Shown here: one piece after another, positions 1 through 9,576 of the stretch
Numbering within the stretch: position 1 is the first letter of the stretch
Layout of the letters: every line of letters starts with the position of its first letter
NCBI GenBank assembly: GCA_964017195.1
Contig: OZ024890.1
Coordinates: 67,235,376-67,299,375 of the forward strand
Direction: 5' to 3'
Source: Siderastrea radians
Lineage: Eukaryota; Cnidaria; Anthozoa; Scleractinia; Rhizangiidae
Length of the DNA: 64,000 nucleotides
Made by a program: the position numbers and the translations under genes
Notes under the pieces: model-generated
Told to the model about the DNA's origin: nothing
The model's input: only the letters and a program-made list of their open reading frames with translations
Databases searched by the model: none

Positions 1-2
1 GA

Positions 3-374
3 GCCCATACGATCTATGCCTTTGGTATCTTGGAACAGGATAAGAAACGCGTGAAAGGGGGCACCGGTTGGACTGTGCAATTGGCCATGGATCAAGGCAA
101 ACCCGTCTACCTGTTTGACATCCCCAGTCAATCATGGTACCGTTCGGACCATTACTACCAAGTCAACGAGAATGCCGCCACCCTGGTCACTGGCAGTCAA
201 TTTGTCCCTTGGGGACCCAAAAAGCCCACCCTTCATCAAAGCAGTGCTATCGTGGGATCCCGGGATGTGGACAACAACACCCGAGCCGAAATTGAAGCCT
301 TGTTCAACCGCACGTTCTGTCTCCCCGAGAACATTGATCAATTACGCCTGGAAATGGAAGACTTTCATTTGTAA
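3..374 (+). CDS. SLOG-like nucleotide-binding (Rossmann) protein, C-terminal part, 5' end outside the window
   Basis: The reading frame is open from base 3 with no ATG, so the gene starts before the window; it stops with TAA at 372-374. About 123 residues are visible. The motif KGGTGWTVQLAMDQGKPVYLFD, spread over codons near 57-120, and the later AIVGSRDVDNN followed by ALFNRTF match the pattern of SLOG/DprA-like proteins seen in large phages and DNA viruses (GGTGWAVQ...GKPVYVFD, then a GI/VG(T/S)R segment). Such folds bind nucleotides or nucleotide derivatives, but the substrate here is unknown. Its neighbours are a 66-aa ORF and a virus-like structural ORF on the opposite strand, so I take it as cargo of a virus-derived mobile element rather than a host gene. 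Family recognition is from memory of motif patterns; the element assignment is inference. Confidence 0.55.
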   Translation, partial: AHTIYAFGILEQDKKRVKGGTGWTVQLAMDQGKPVYLFDIPSQSWYRSDHYYQVNENAATLVTGSQFVPWGPKKPTLHQSSAIVGSRDVDNNTRAEIEALFNRTFCLPENIDQLRLEMEDFHL

Positions 375-594
375 TGTTTTAGTTTTTATGTTTTGAACTG
401 TACATAGTCCTTTTTTTTAGTTTTTACTTTTTCAATTTTTAGTTTTTTCCAATTGTAAATAGGTGCGCCCCACCCCGCGTGGTAAAGAACACAGACGACC
501 CTTTGTAACAACATCCACTCTTTTTTAATTAAAAAAATTTTAAAAAGCTCACAACACTGAGTTTGCACGTGGATTATAAATACTTTGTCTTGAC
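375..594. other. Short non-coding spacer between the SLOG-like gene and the 66-aa gene
   Basis: AT-rich spacer lying 3' of both convergent genes (plus-strand gene ends 374, minus-strand gene ends 595). It is rich in T runs and holds a TTAATTAAAAAAA stretch near 525-540. No ORF or clear poly(A) signal was found. Confidence 0.4.
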
Positions 595-795
595 TCACAG
601 CAGCCTTGACTCACAATGTCCCCACAAAACACTCAACATGAATAAAAAATGTTCATCCTTCAATTGTTCTCCAAAAGCAGTCACCCTGTGGTCCAGACCA
701 CAGTCCGTCTTGATCTTCTTCAACACCTGCTCCACTTCTAAATTCCCCTCGACCTTTTCAAACTCTATGAGTAACTCGTCTTGACGAGAGGCCAT
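595..795 (-). CDS. Small 66-residue protein of unknown function in a virus-like element
   Basis: The ATG at 795 sits in a good context (CAAGATGG), and a minus-strand TATA box at 827-833 lies about 32 nt upstream, so the 5' leader would be only a few bases. The protein is charged and helical in look (MASRQDELLIEFEKVEGN at the start, then VLKKIKTDCGL), with no signal peptide or membrane segment. I do not recognise the family. The same TATA-to-ATG spacing is seen for the 350-residue gene at 1204-2256, which supports both being expressed from the same kind of compact promoter. It could still be a chance ORF. Confidence 0.4.
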   Translation of the reverse strand: MASRQDELLIEFEKVEGNLEVEQVLKKIKTDCGLDHRVTAFGEQLKDEHFLFMLSVLWGHCESRLL

Positions 796-826
796 CTTGA
801 GATGACTCAGCCGGAGGTTGCATCTG

Positions 827-833
827 TTTTATA
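827..833 (-). promoter_or_regulatory. TATA box (TATAAAA) of the 66-aa gene
   Basis: Read on the minus strand the sequence is TATAAAA, about 32 nt before the ATG at 795. Transcription would start close to the start codon, giving a nearly leaderless mRNA. Confidence 0.45.
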
Positions 834-981
834 GTCTCTGGGTCCTTCCCTGCAAAGCCTCATGGGTCCAAACTAGGGAGAGGGGAGGGGGATCCCCCCA
901 CCCCGTCCCACCCCTCCCAGAGGCACCGTGGGCCCTGCTTGTGATTGGTTCATGTTCTTCTTCACGTGACCCATTTTTCTC

Positions 982-1077
982 TATAAAAAACCGCCTCTGC
1001 TCCCCGTTTTTTCACTCCCAAGCCAGCAAGCAGTCAAGCAAGCAAGCAAGCAAGACAAGCAACAGCTACGGATACCG
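982..1077 (+). promoter_or_regulatory. Plus-strand TATA box and possible spliced leader exon
   Basis: TATAAAAA at 982-989 is followed by a short CAAG-repeat-rich stretch (1021-1077) that ends in a good splice donor, CCG|GTAAGCC, at 1077/1078. No plus-strand ORF with family resemblance follows within the element. This is either the first non-coding exon of a longer transcript, an antisense transcript, or chance. It faces away from the minus-strand TATA box at 827-833, so the interval could be a divergent promoter. Confidence 0.35.
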
Positions 1078-1203
1078 GTAAGCCATTTTATTCCTCTTCT
1101 CTTTCAATCTAAGTAGTTAGTCTGTTCTGGAGCAAACCGGGCTAGGTCCCAGGTGCTCCAGGATTTAATTAATGATTCGCTTTCTCTATAAAAAACAACC
1201 ACG

Positions 1204-2256
1204 TCATGTCCGTTGACTTTTTCTGGAGAGTTGAAGGGTGAGGATGGTTCGACCTTGTTTGAAGGGAGCCGGCTGTCCGTCGGCTGTTTGAATGTCCACG
1301 GCAATGCTGCCAAAGATGGTTTGGCCAAGAGGAAAATACATCCGTTGCCTGGTATCAAATTGATGATCGGTATTGCCGGCATCCAAGGTACGTAAAAACC
1401 CTTTTTCTTGATTTCCAACAATTCTCGGTGCCACCAGATCCGTATAAATCATCAATTGTTGTTGTCCTTGTTGCGGTTTGACCGTGGGGGTGCTAGGAAA
1501 GGGTTGTCGACTCAAATTCGGACCCAAGAAAAAGTAATAATCAAACTCGGGGTGGGTAAAACTGACGGAGACATGCCCCAACGGGGGATATTTGGCGGGA
1601 GGACCGAGGGTGGGTGTCCATTTATGGCGATCGTCGTAATCCACGATATGTTTCACCAGATAATTCTTTTCTTGGACAATGCGTTCCGTGGGCGTTCCAT
1701 CTTTCACCAATCCCATCAGACCGGCCAATTTCCATTCCCTTTCAAATTGCATGTTGGCCTGAATGAGGACATACAGGGAATCTAATTCAGGGGCCACGCC
1801 CGTATTGGTGATTTTCACATAGGGTTGAGCCAGGTTAAGCGCGGCTAGTTGTTGTCGTTTGGCTAAATCATCCACGTTCATTTTAGCTATATCCATCATG
1901 ACTTCCATGTGTTGTTTTTCCATTTCGTAGGCGATGGCAATCCAGGCTTCTTTCAAAGTGTGGTAATACCCTGGCGGTAAATAAATTTGTTTGGTGACTT
2001 TGAGGGGCGCCGTGCCATCCGCACGTTTTGGCATGTATTTGATATCTGTTTTCATCCAATGTTTTTGACTATCTTCTTGCGTCCAATTCTGCTTGGTTTG
2101 ATCTTCCAAGGATTGATTAAACCCCGGGTGGGAGATATGTACCAACGCCACTTCCCAATCATCTTCCACCAAATAATAGGAACGAGGCAGTCGTGCCGTA
2201 AATTTTTGACCCGTGCCTTGCGCTTGATCACTCAGGAGGGTGATGTAGAAACTCAT
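1204..2256 (-). CDS. Structural-type protein of a virus-like mobile element, 350 residues
   Basis: The ATG at 2256 (MSFYITLLSDQ) is chosen over an upstream GTG because it starts the recognisable domain and lies about 28 nt from a TATA box at 2284-2291. The N-terminus (SFYITL..., then FTARLPRSYYL, then DDWEVALVHISHPGF) follows a pattern I associate with multicopy proteins of invertebrate virus-like elements: 'FYxTLxSN...FxxxLPxxxxLxGxWEVALxEIxxP'. The middle (LPPGYYHTLKEAWIAIAYEM) and the C-terminus (FPLGQTIFGSIAVDIQTADG) look like a beta-rich virion or coat-type protein, but I cannot name the fold. No signal peptide and no introns are visible. It is intact over its full length. Neighbours are a SLOG-like gene and an iterated promoter-type repeat. 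An alternative is a host gene of viral origin. Confidence 0.55.
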   Translation of the reverse strand: MSFYITLLSDQAQGTGQKFTARLPRSYYLVEDDWEVALVHISHPGFNQSLEDQTKQNWTQEDSQKHWMKTDIKYMPKRADGTAPLKVTKQIYLPPGYYHTLKEAWIAIAYEMEKQHMEVMMDIAKMNVDDLAKRQQLAALNLAQPYVKITNTGVAPELDSLYVLIQANMQFEREWKLAGLMGLVKDGTPTERIVQEKNYLVKHIVDYDDRHKWTPTLGPPAKYPPLGHVSVSFTHPEFDYYFFLGPNLSRQPFPSTPTVKPQQGQQQLMIYTDLVAPRIVGNQEKGFLRTLDAGNTDHQFDTRQRMYFPLGQTIFGSIAVDIQTADGQPAPFKQGRTILTLQLSRKSQRT

Positions 2257-2283
2257 GACTATCCCCACACCCTTATGGTACTC

Positions 2284-2291
2284 TTTTTATA
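2284..2291 (-). promoter_or_regulatory. TATA box (TATAAAAA) of the 350-residue gene
   Basis: Minus-strand TATAAAAA lies 28 nt before the ATG at 2256. The spacing copies that of the 66-aa gene and implies an almost leaderless transcript, a trait more common in compact viral promoters than in animal genes. Confidence 0.5.
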
Positions 2292-2363
2292 CCCTGCCCC
2301 CGCCGCCCCAGTTGGACTTTGGACTTTTGCGCACGCGTTTTCTCCACGGTTTTCCTTCCCCTT

Positions 2364-2940
2364 GAGCCCACGATCGCTTTTTTCGACTGGTCAGCGGTTT
2401 CCCCTTCCCAACCACGTGACTTCCGGTTGCATGAGCCCACGATCCTTTTTTACCCCTGGTCAGCGGTTTTGAGCCCGCTATCCCCTTAGCAACCCATGGT
2501 CAGCGGTTTGCACTTCCGGTTAGCAACAAAACCCAAGCCATTCAACGCATGAAAACCTGCATGAGCTTCTCCTAAAAGGACCCCCTACGGTGGGGCGTTT
2601 GGACTTTGAACTCTTTCCACTTCTTGTCAAACAGGAAAAACCAATAAAACATGTTCCATGGCAAATCCTGTGTGGTTTTCTCTGAGCTGAGCCCGCGATC
2701 CTTTTTTGCCAACTGGTCAGCGGTTTCCCACCCTAGCCAGAGGCCTATTCTGATACGTCATGTAAGCGTCACGAAATGTCCTCTCTTTTATTCATCTGAG
2801 CCCGCGATGCTTTTTGGACCAACTGGTCAGTGGTTACCCACCCTAGCCAGAGGCCTATTCTGATACGTCATGTAAGCGTCACGAAGTGTCCTCTCTTTTC
2901 TTCCTCTGAGCCCGCGATCCCTCCTGGTCTGCTGAAATAA
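2364..2940 (+). repeat. Iterated GAGCCCRCGATC...GGTCAGCGGTT motif, including two 110-bp tandem units
   Basis: The motif GAGCCC(A/G)CGATC (GAGCCCGCTATC at 2471) starts at 2364, 2443, 2471, 2689, 2798 and 2908. In the first five copies it is followed 8-15 bases later by TGGTCAGCGGTT or a one-base variant. The copies at 2689 and 2798 are near-identical tandem units of about 110 bp, each also carrying GATACGTCATGTAAGCGTCACG; a third unit begins at 2908 and is cut short. The array lies between the promoter of the 350-residue gene (minus) and a plus-strand TATA at 3002. It could be an enhancer, a replication origin with iterated binding sites, or a terminal region of the element. Confidence 0.7.
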
Positions 2941-3001
2941 CCCACGCGCATGCGTCCCTGTTTTTTGGTACCACAAGCTTAGCAGGATCTTTCTCTTGTC
3001 C

Positions 3002-3046
3002 TATATAAACCAACCTGTTTTCTAGTACCAATTGGCCGCCATCTTG
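3002..3046 (+). promoter_or_regulatory. TATATAAA box followed by a YY1-like GCCGCCATCTTG motif
   Basis: TATATAAA at 3002-3009 is followed 25 nt later by GCCGCCATCTTG (3035-3046). That equals the consensus for the zinc-finger factor YY1, which often sits just downstream of transcription starts. The first downstream ATG (3067) opens a frame of only seven codons, so no coding product is assigned. Confidence 0.3.
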
Positions 3047-3270
3047 AATTTACCTCAACGGTTGCTATGCAAGAGCGTCTTGACCTTTGAACCCCTCGGA
3101 ACCCCTCTTGTTGCTAGGGTGGCACGTGATACCCATGAGCCTTTGCGACCCCCATTTCTCATGAACCAATCACAAGCCAGGATTTTAGTCATGTGATCGC
3201 TCTCGACCAATCAGATCGCTGCATTCAAACGAGGCTAACTTCCCCAGGTGAGCCTACATTACTACTCCTA

Positions 3271-3501
3271 TTATTTCCATCCGAGGGAGTGTTTGTGTAG
3301 TTCAGTAAAGATCTTATCCTTTCTTGAGGATATTCTCAATGCTTTGCACGGCTCTTTAGACTTCAATGTTTGACTGAGGATAGTGAGGACTTGAAGTGGT
3401 GTACACAAAACCATAACTCCTGCTGAAATCGTTGAATGCTGAACATGCGTACTGGGAGCCATTGTCGCTGATAAGTTCATCAGGGATACCTTACCTTGCA
3501 A
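3271..3501 (-). pseudogene. Integrase core remnant of the Gypsy element
   Basis: In one minus-strand frame the sequence reads as the retroviral-type integrase core (PDELISDNGSQY, then YGFVYTTSSPHYPQSN), including the second catalytic Asp (D of SDNG) but with later stops. The listed open frame over this interval is a different, shifted frame. It ends the recognisable retrotransposon. Confidence 0.65.
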
Positions 3502-3649
3502 ATTGACTCTTCAGGTGACAGATAATATTGCTACTGGTTAGGTCGTCTGCTTGGCAACTTCTATCCATTTGGAAAAGTAATCTACGCTCAGCAAGTAGTG
3601 AACACCATTGAGCTCGAACAGGTCACAAGGTATGGTGGCTCTTGAATTA

Positions 3650-4090
3650 CACTCTTTTTTAAATAAGAATGTTGTTTTCCGGCCCAGGCTGAATATTCTT
3701 ATTTTCTGCCGATTTTAGGCTGGAAATATTCTTGTATTATTCTTTAATTATAGCTTATGACATTTCATGACAGAATGTATTGGGTAATCAATGACAAGTG
3801 TTCGGTGTCTAGAGCTGTATCGCGTTACATTGTGCACGTGCTCCATCGCTTTTCGTTGCAGTCAGTGAGGTTTTTTCGTTTTGTTGGCCAGTTTTGCCGT
3901 TTAGAGAAAGGAATAATTTTATACGGTTAAGTTAAAAACATGTAATTGTATTGTATTTACAGATTTTCAACACACAAAATTATATCCTTTTCAAAATCTC
4001 TGCCTCGGGTTTATTCTGAAAATATTTTTAAAACTTCGCAAATTTCAGCGTCGATATTCTTATAAAATATATTCTTATGAAAAAAGAGTG
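3650..4090. mobile_element. 441-bp MITE with 20-bp terminal inverted repeats and TA target duplication
   Basis: The ends read CACTCTTTTTTAAATAAGAAT and, inverted, CACTCTTTTTTCATAAGAAT, each next to a TA (3648-3649 and 4091-4092). No coding capacity. TA duplication suggests mobilisation by a Tc1/mariner-type transposase, although the terminal bases are not diagnostic. It lies inside the dead Gypsy element and is therefore younger. Confidence 0.7.
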
Positions 4091-4225
4091 TATCATTGGC
4101 TCTCTGTGTTGAGCTCACTGGAACTGGTTACTAGCGGAACAAAAGGCTTGCATGCCTGGATCATCTGCAGTGATTTTCTGGAACTCAGCATACTTCTCTG
4201 GTGAAATGGGAAGGTGCGCAGTAAA

Positions 4226-5463
4226 CTAAGCCTCATTCACTTCAAGGTCTGGAATGAGACTTTCTGTAGTCTCTTGTAGGTATGATCTGCTCAATTCATC
4301 GGCTACAGAACGTTCTGAACCTGAACGATATTTGACCTGCAAATCATACCGTTGCATTGTCAGCATCATCTTTTGCAGTATGAGTGGTGCTTGGTGCAAA
4401 GGCTGACTTAAAATGTACTGCAATGGCTTGTGGTGTGCCTCTACTTGCGTTTTTCTTCCATAGATAAACTGATGAAAGATCTGTGCTCCATACACAATTG
4501 CGAGGGCATATCGCTCTTGGGTTGGAGTGAGGGCTCTTGATGCATAAGCTCCGGGTTTTCAATCTTGCAAAAGGGCTGCACCCAACCCTTTGGAACTAGC
4601 AGTCCAACTGATAGGGTTGATGGCTTGCTTGGATCATAGTATCCAAGTACCGGTGTTGACGAGGCCATCTGCTTGAGTCTTTGAAAGCTTGCTTCTTGCT
4701 CTTGGTCCCAGTGCCAGGCAATGTTCTTCTCTAACAATTCTCTAAGTGGTGCACTTACTGTAGCCATATTGGGCATAAACTTTCCAAGATAATGAATGAA
4801 TCTAAGGAATGTCTTAAGTTCCTTAGTGTTCTGGGGAAGGGGGGAGGGGGGTCATTTCTTGTACTTATCTTCTCGGGATCTGGTTTTAAGCCATATTTAC
4901 TTAGGACATGGCCAACGCAGAGGACTTCTTCTTGCCTGATTCGGCATTTTTAGCGCTGAACTTAAGATTGACTTCGTGTACTCGGTCTAACACCTGCTTT
5001 AGTCTGGCGTCATGCTCATCATCATCTTAACTTTTCCACATATTAAGAGGTCATCCACTATCACTTTCACACCATCCATATCAGCAAACAGGTCAGAAAT
5101 GCAGTTCTGGAAAACTTCAGGAGCTGACTTCATTCCAAACCTAGTGAAGCGGTTTCTTCCAAATGGTGTGCTAAAAGTGCATAACTTTGAGCTTTCCTCG
5201 TCCATCTTCACCTGTCAGTATCCTGATGTGGCATCTAGAGCTGTAAATACTTTGGCCTAAGGCATGCTAGCAACAACGTCTTCTGTTGTTGTCATTGGGA
5301 CGTGCTCTCTTCTTATGGCTTCATTCAAATCGTTGGGGTGTATGCAAATACGGAATGCCATGTTGTTGAAGTAATTGTATTCTAGCGAGTAGACCCATTT
5401 TTTTTTGCAGGTTTGGGCACTGAGTACTGAAGGTGCTTCAATCTCAACCGCAAAGAATTTCAC
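4226..5463 (-). pseudogene. Reverse transcriptase and RNase H pseudogene of the Gypsy element
   Basis: The RT palm is visible in pieces: RICIHPNDLNEAI, then KVFTALDATSGY, then STPFGRNRFTRFGMKSAPEV and VIVDDLLI (the two-Asp catalytic motif). Stops interrupt it at about 5258 (TAG) and a few codons later, where a TGA replaces the usual Trp. The RT-RNase H connection (HWDQEQEASFQRLKQ) and RNase H C-terminal part (VEAHHKPLQYIL, then DELSRSYL) follow in other frames. These belong to one polyprotein whose frame is now lost. Confidence 0.8.
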
Positions 5464-6355
5464 TTGACAGTTTTGCTTTCAATTCTTAGGTTTTTGTACC
5501 TCTCTCCCATATCTACTGCATTAACTGAAGTGATGCATCCATCAAATAGCTCCTCATCACTATCTTCGTCTTCTTCTATACGGTGTTTTCTTTTCCTAAC
5601 TGTGGTGTTAGATTGACAAACACTGGCAAAATGGTTCAACTTTTGATGCTTGGCACATCTTTTTCCTTGTGCAGGGCATTTTCCTTTGTCATGTTGATAA
5701 CCACATCTACTACAATCTTTGCTTGGGAATTTCTTTCTGCCAGACTCTGTTTTTCGGTGGCTTTTTTGTTTCTTCGGATTTACACTGTTAATGCTAGGAT
5801 TCTCAGTTGTCAAGGTTTTCAGTTGTGCTTTAGACATCTCGCCAGTTCTAGCAATGTCAATTGTTTTTTCTGGAGTAAGGCCTGAACCTTCCTGAATAAG
5901 CTTTTCTCTTGTTTTGGTAGTATGACACCCAATAACCACTCTATCTCGAACCATTTCATCAGGGTCTGCATAACCACAATCTTTAACAAGCAACTTCAAA
6001 TCAGTGAGAAAATTAAGTTGTTCAAATGACTCACCCTCTTGTTGAACCTTCTGGTGGAATTTGTACCTTGCAAACTTTGTTTTTTTGATTTGGGCTTCAC
6101 GTTGGCTTCGTACTTTGTATAATACGTGTCGAGTTTCTTCGCTTCTTCTGCAGTGCGTTCCCACGTATTGTATATGTATGGTTTACGTCACGACCTTTGT
6201 CTCCATTACAAATCATCAAGTAATTGCATTTTTCTTCTTCGCTTTCCGCTTAAGAGGTCCGTGAACTCGCAGTGTTGCCTGAATGCTCTCCACGCGTTCG
6301 GCAAATCTTCGCTCGTCCAATCCATCTTTTGGAGGGCTGCCTGCAGAATTTCCAT
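5460..6355 (-). pseudogene. Gag-like pseudogene with zinc knuckle
   Basis: The likely start is the ATG at 6355 (MEILQAALQKMDW...), leading into LPNAWRAFRQHCEF, a stretch typical of gag proteins of invertebrate Gypsy elements. A frameshift between about 6260 and 6165 breaks the frame; it then runs open to 5460. A capsid-like helical region (FEQLNFLTDLKLLVKDCGY) is followed by a basic segment and Cys/His spacing CSRCGYQHDKGKCPAQGKRC, a CCHC-type zinc knuckle with a second Cys-His cluster. Gag coats retrotransposon RNA in the cytoplasm; this copy cannot be made intact. Confidence 0.8.
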
Positions 6356-8109
6356 CCATTTTGTCGCTTTCGTCGTTAGAGATGTATAGCGAATGTTTAC
6401 TGAAGCGCGGTGGCTTTCTTTGCGGCGGTAGTTCCTTTACTTACTGACACCATGACATGTAATTCACATCCAGTCCGCCATCTTGTCTAAACCTCGAGGT
6501 ATATTTACCCATGTTGCCTCATTGTACAACTTCATGACAGCATTCATAGCAAATGGAGATACCTTTCACGTTTGGACACGAATTACACCACTCTATACAC
6601 AATGGGCATATGCGACAGCAAAAACGCTGGGGTTGACTTATACCATTTTCTCTTTTACTTTTAGATGGTCAATCTGAAATTTTGCCACAATACACCACTT
6701 TGCATCCCAAAACAATCTATATTTTTAGATTTTAATATGTTTGCATTTTTGGCGGGAAAATGACTTCACTGTGTCACAAACTTGAATCGTGGGACATTTG
6801 ATGACGATGTCTGAAAGAGCGTGCATTGAGGACCTCAAAAGTGCACATTTTTTAAAGTGATTCAATCAAAAGATCTAACGTTTTAAATTTTGATTTCGGC
6901 CGCCATTGGTTGGTAAGAAATAGCACAAAATGGCGGTAAATTCAAAAAGTTGCCTCTTTTCATTGGATCAACCTATTTCAAAAAATGTTTTCAGTTTTAG
7001 CTAGGTCATTATGTCTTATTTCAGAACTGCATGTCTAGTGCTAACCCTGTTTAGTCTGAGGAAGAGACAAAGTGTCCACGCTGACATTGAACGTTTTTAA
7101 CTTTTTCAACCTGCAAGCAAAAGCCACCAAACTTTGTGACTGTTCCTAAATTTTATCTGGAGACAGTTTGGAAGACATTTTTTTCAAAATTTTGAAAATC
7201 ACTGTTATAAATGAGGACTTTTATCTTCATTTTGAGTGTTCTTTCATTGCTTTTTACTACTTTGGGGGTAATTGTAATGGTTTTTGAAGGTTTGAAAAAA
7301 GCCAAAAATTCAAGAGGGCAGATCATAAACGGTTGCCATTTTGAAATCATAACGTAATTCCAACGTCATAAGACTTCATCAAGTTGTGTTGTGGACCTCA
7401 AAGACAACATTTTAAACGTACTATCTGCCTTCTAAGTTTTGTTGCCATAGCCTTAATACTTTTGAAGTTAAGGGGAGGGGGATGCTGAGAAACTAAAAAA
7501 AGCCCCTTTGGTTAAGAGTTTAAAGTCAAAAAACGTCAATAGTTTCCCACAATGCTTGATTGCCCTTGAAAAATCTTACCTTTGCCCACGATAACTTGTG
7601 GGAAAGACGACAACCTAAATTAGAATGTTTTTAAAATAAGCACAACTAGAGCCAATGTTATACTGAGAGTTACTCAAGTTTGACTCAGATGTGAGCATCA
7701 GCATATTCGGCTTAGAATAAAGAATGACGAAGTTGGAGGAAGAATTATTTTTTTATTTTGTAATGACCTGTTATGAAAAAACATTGCCATTTTGGTCAAA
7801 AGAACAAAATACACATCTTATTTAAAGGTAAAAATTTCAGCTGAAGTTGCCTTGAACCGTTTTAAACAAATTCGACGTCATTAAGTTTCTATGGCAACTC
7901 CGATTGTAACACATCTCAATTCAGCTGAGACTCGAATTTAATCCAGCGAAAGTGTGTTGTTTGAACACACTGTCCTTTTTTTCTCATGTTGATGTATTTC
8001 ATGCTCAAACTTGGAAAGCATCGCCACAGACTAACAAATTTGATCAAACTTATGCCTGTTTTTTGGATGAGCGTGCGCAGAATGGCTCACCCTCTGTCAG
8101 CATTATTTG

Positions 8110-8110
8110 T

Positions 8111-8141
<31 letters not shown>

Positions 8142-8146
8142 TTTTT
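8110..8146. repeat. (TTTA)n microsatellite
   Basis: About nine TTTA units in a row; the hydrophobic open frames across it are artefacts of the repeat. Confidence 0.9.
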
Positions 8147-8388
8147 CTCTTTATTTTTTTGTCACTTTGCTCCATAACCCGGAACATGTGAAACATCCTG
8201 TTCAGAATGGTAAGTTTCTTCTCAGGATTTCAACATTGTGAGTTCTACTATTCCACGTTTTACCACTACTCCTCTATCCAGTTAGTTTTTTATTTCACTG
8301 TAAGGAAAAAGGGAAACGGCGTGAATTTTCTGTAGGCTCGCGGCCTTACGTAAAAAAAGCTATGATATCATAGGGATGCTCAAATTCA

Positions 8389-8434
8389 TGCAACCTCGTT
8401 CCCAAGGAAGAGAGAGAACCCTGGGAACGAGGGT
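8389..8434. repeat. Short inverted repeat CCTCGTTCCCA/TGGGAACGAGG
   Basis: An 11-bp inverted pair separated by about 17 bases. A related CGGGAACGAGGTTG occurs near 34413-34426 and CTCGTTCCCAG near 16133, so this looks like a dispersed short repeat family of this genome. Confidence 0.5.
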
Positions 8435-9204
8435 CAAATTCGTGACTTGAATTACCGAATTTCCAAGAAACAAAATTTATATTAAGCGAACGAAAACCAA
8501 ATGAAATGGCCCTTAGCAAATTAGCTACACCACGTCCATTGTGTTCTTTTGTTAACGAAGGTTTTAATTAATACTTTTCATGCTTTTTTGTGGAAATGCT
8601 TTGTCTTCGCCAAGCCACAAAAGGCTTATAAAAGAAATTATTATTACACCTATCTTTTGCTGAATCGAGAGTGCGAAACCATAAGTTAAGCCAAATTTGT
8701 CTTGTTCAACGGGTTATGCCACCTACGAATCGCACTCGGGAGAACCACGGAGGGTTCTCGTCTTCTCACTTTCTGGTGAAAGGGAGAAGACATCTTCCGG
8801 CCTCTTTTTGTAACGTGTTGCCAATCTACATTCGGCTCTTTCGTTCAAAAATTTAATTTCCTGTTCCGTTACTTACCGACCAACCTTAACCTGGAATCCG
8901 AAAATTCCATTTTGCGAACTTGACTTACAGTCAAGCTAGTCAGCTAGTCAGGTCACATATGTCACGAAAGAAAGTCCCGTGGAAACTTCACGGTGAAAGA
9001 AAACCGTTGGTCTGTTTGTGTTAAGAGGGGCCTAAGGAACATCACCTTTCAAAACTTGAGGTAAAATGTTTAGCATAAAAACGAGGCTGGAACATCAACT
9101 TTCCTTTAATTTGTGTTAATAAAGAGAAATCACGGTAAAAACTACTCATAATAAACATTTGCATACCTTAGAATTGATCTTTAGAACGTTTGTATTTTTT
9201 TCAG

Positions 9205-9576
9205 ATTACATTCCCGCCTACGTCCTTGCTAGAGGGATAAAAGCACTTGAAGCATACCAAAGGGCTCTGGATTCTGGCAGGACCTACGACAAACGTGTCA
9301 AGGTTTTACTGGTTGGCCAGGACCGTGTGGGTAAAACAAGCCTCGGTAAATGTTTGAGAGGTGAACCATTTAACAAAGATGAACCCAGTACTGACGGAGT
9401 GCAAATGATTCCCGCTATCAAAAACGCTGGAATAGAAGCCTGGAAAAATCCCGCTTCTCTTGAAAACACGGCTGTGTTTGATCACAAGATTGCTGCAAAG
9501 ATAGCTGAAGAGTTCTTAAACACTCCAAAACAATATGAATTAAAAACCAAAGGTACCAAAGCAAACGATTTTACTG
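9205..9576 (+). CDS. ROC-COR gene, exon with the GTPase P-loop
   Basis: Acceptor TTTTTTTCAG at 9204. It encodes [18 protein letters not shown], then [19 protein letters not shown], the Walker A/G1 motif of the ROC domain. The donor ACTG|GTAGAA at 9576/9577 leaves phase 1, which fits the 81-bp exon 10550-10630 ([16 protein letters not shown]...) through a Glu codon. The in-frame stop shortly after 9585 is intronic. Confidence 0.8.

Larger units (their letters stand above)
3271..6355 (-). mobile_element. Degenerate Ty3/Gypsy-type LTR retrotransposon
   Basis: On the minus strand the order is gag (6355 to 5460), reverse transcriptase (about 5400 to 5040), RNase H (about 4776 to 4226) and a shred of integrase (about 3501 to 3271). 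This is the gag-RT-RH-IN order of Ty3/Gypsy elements. All parts carry frameshifts or stops, so the element is dead. No LTR pair could be recognised by eye. The RNase H-integrase interval is interrupted by a MITE at 3650-4090. Confidence 0.85.
6386..9204. other. Non-coding stretch upstream of the first visible ROC-COR exon
   Basis: No supported gene here. It contains a CCGCCATCTTG motif (6475-6485), a TTTA microsatellite and a small inverted repeat (both listed separately). One candidate for the missing upstream exon of the ROC-COR gene ends in AATG|GTAAGT at 8209/8210. Its frame (...NPEHVKHPVQN plus one base) is phase 1 and would join correctly to the exon at 9205, but its 5' border runs into the TTTA repeat, so this is only a suggestion. 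Confidence 0.4.

Noticed and set aside
1408..2472. Plus-strand ORFs of 125 and 161 codons
   Set aside because: They lie antisense to the better supported 350-residue minus-strand gene and show no family motif.
7952..8191. Hydrophobic ORFs that look like membrane proteins
   Set aside because: The hydrophobic part is the (TTTA)n repeat read in three frames.
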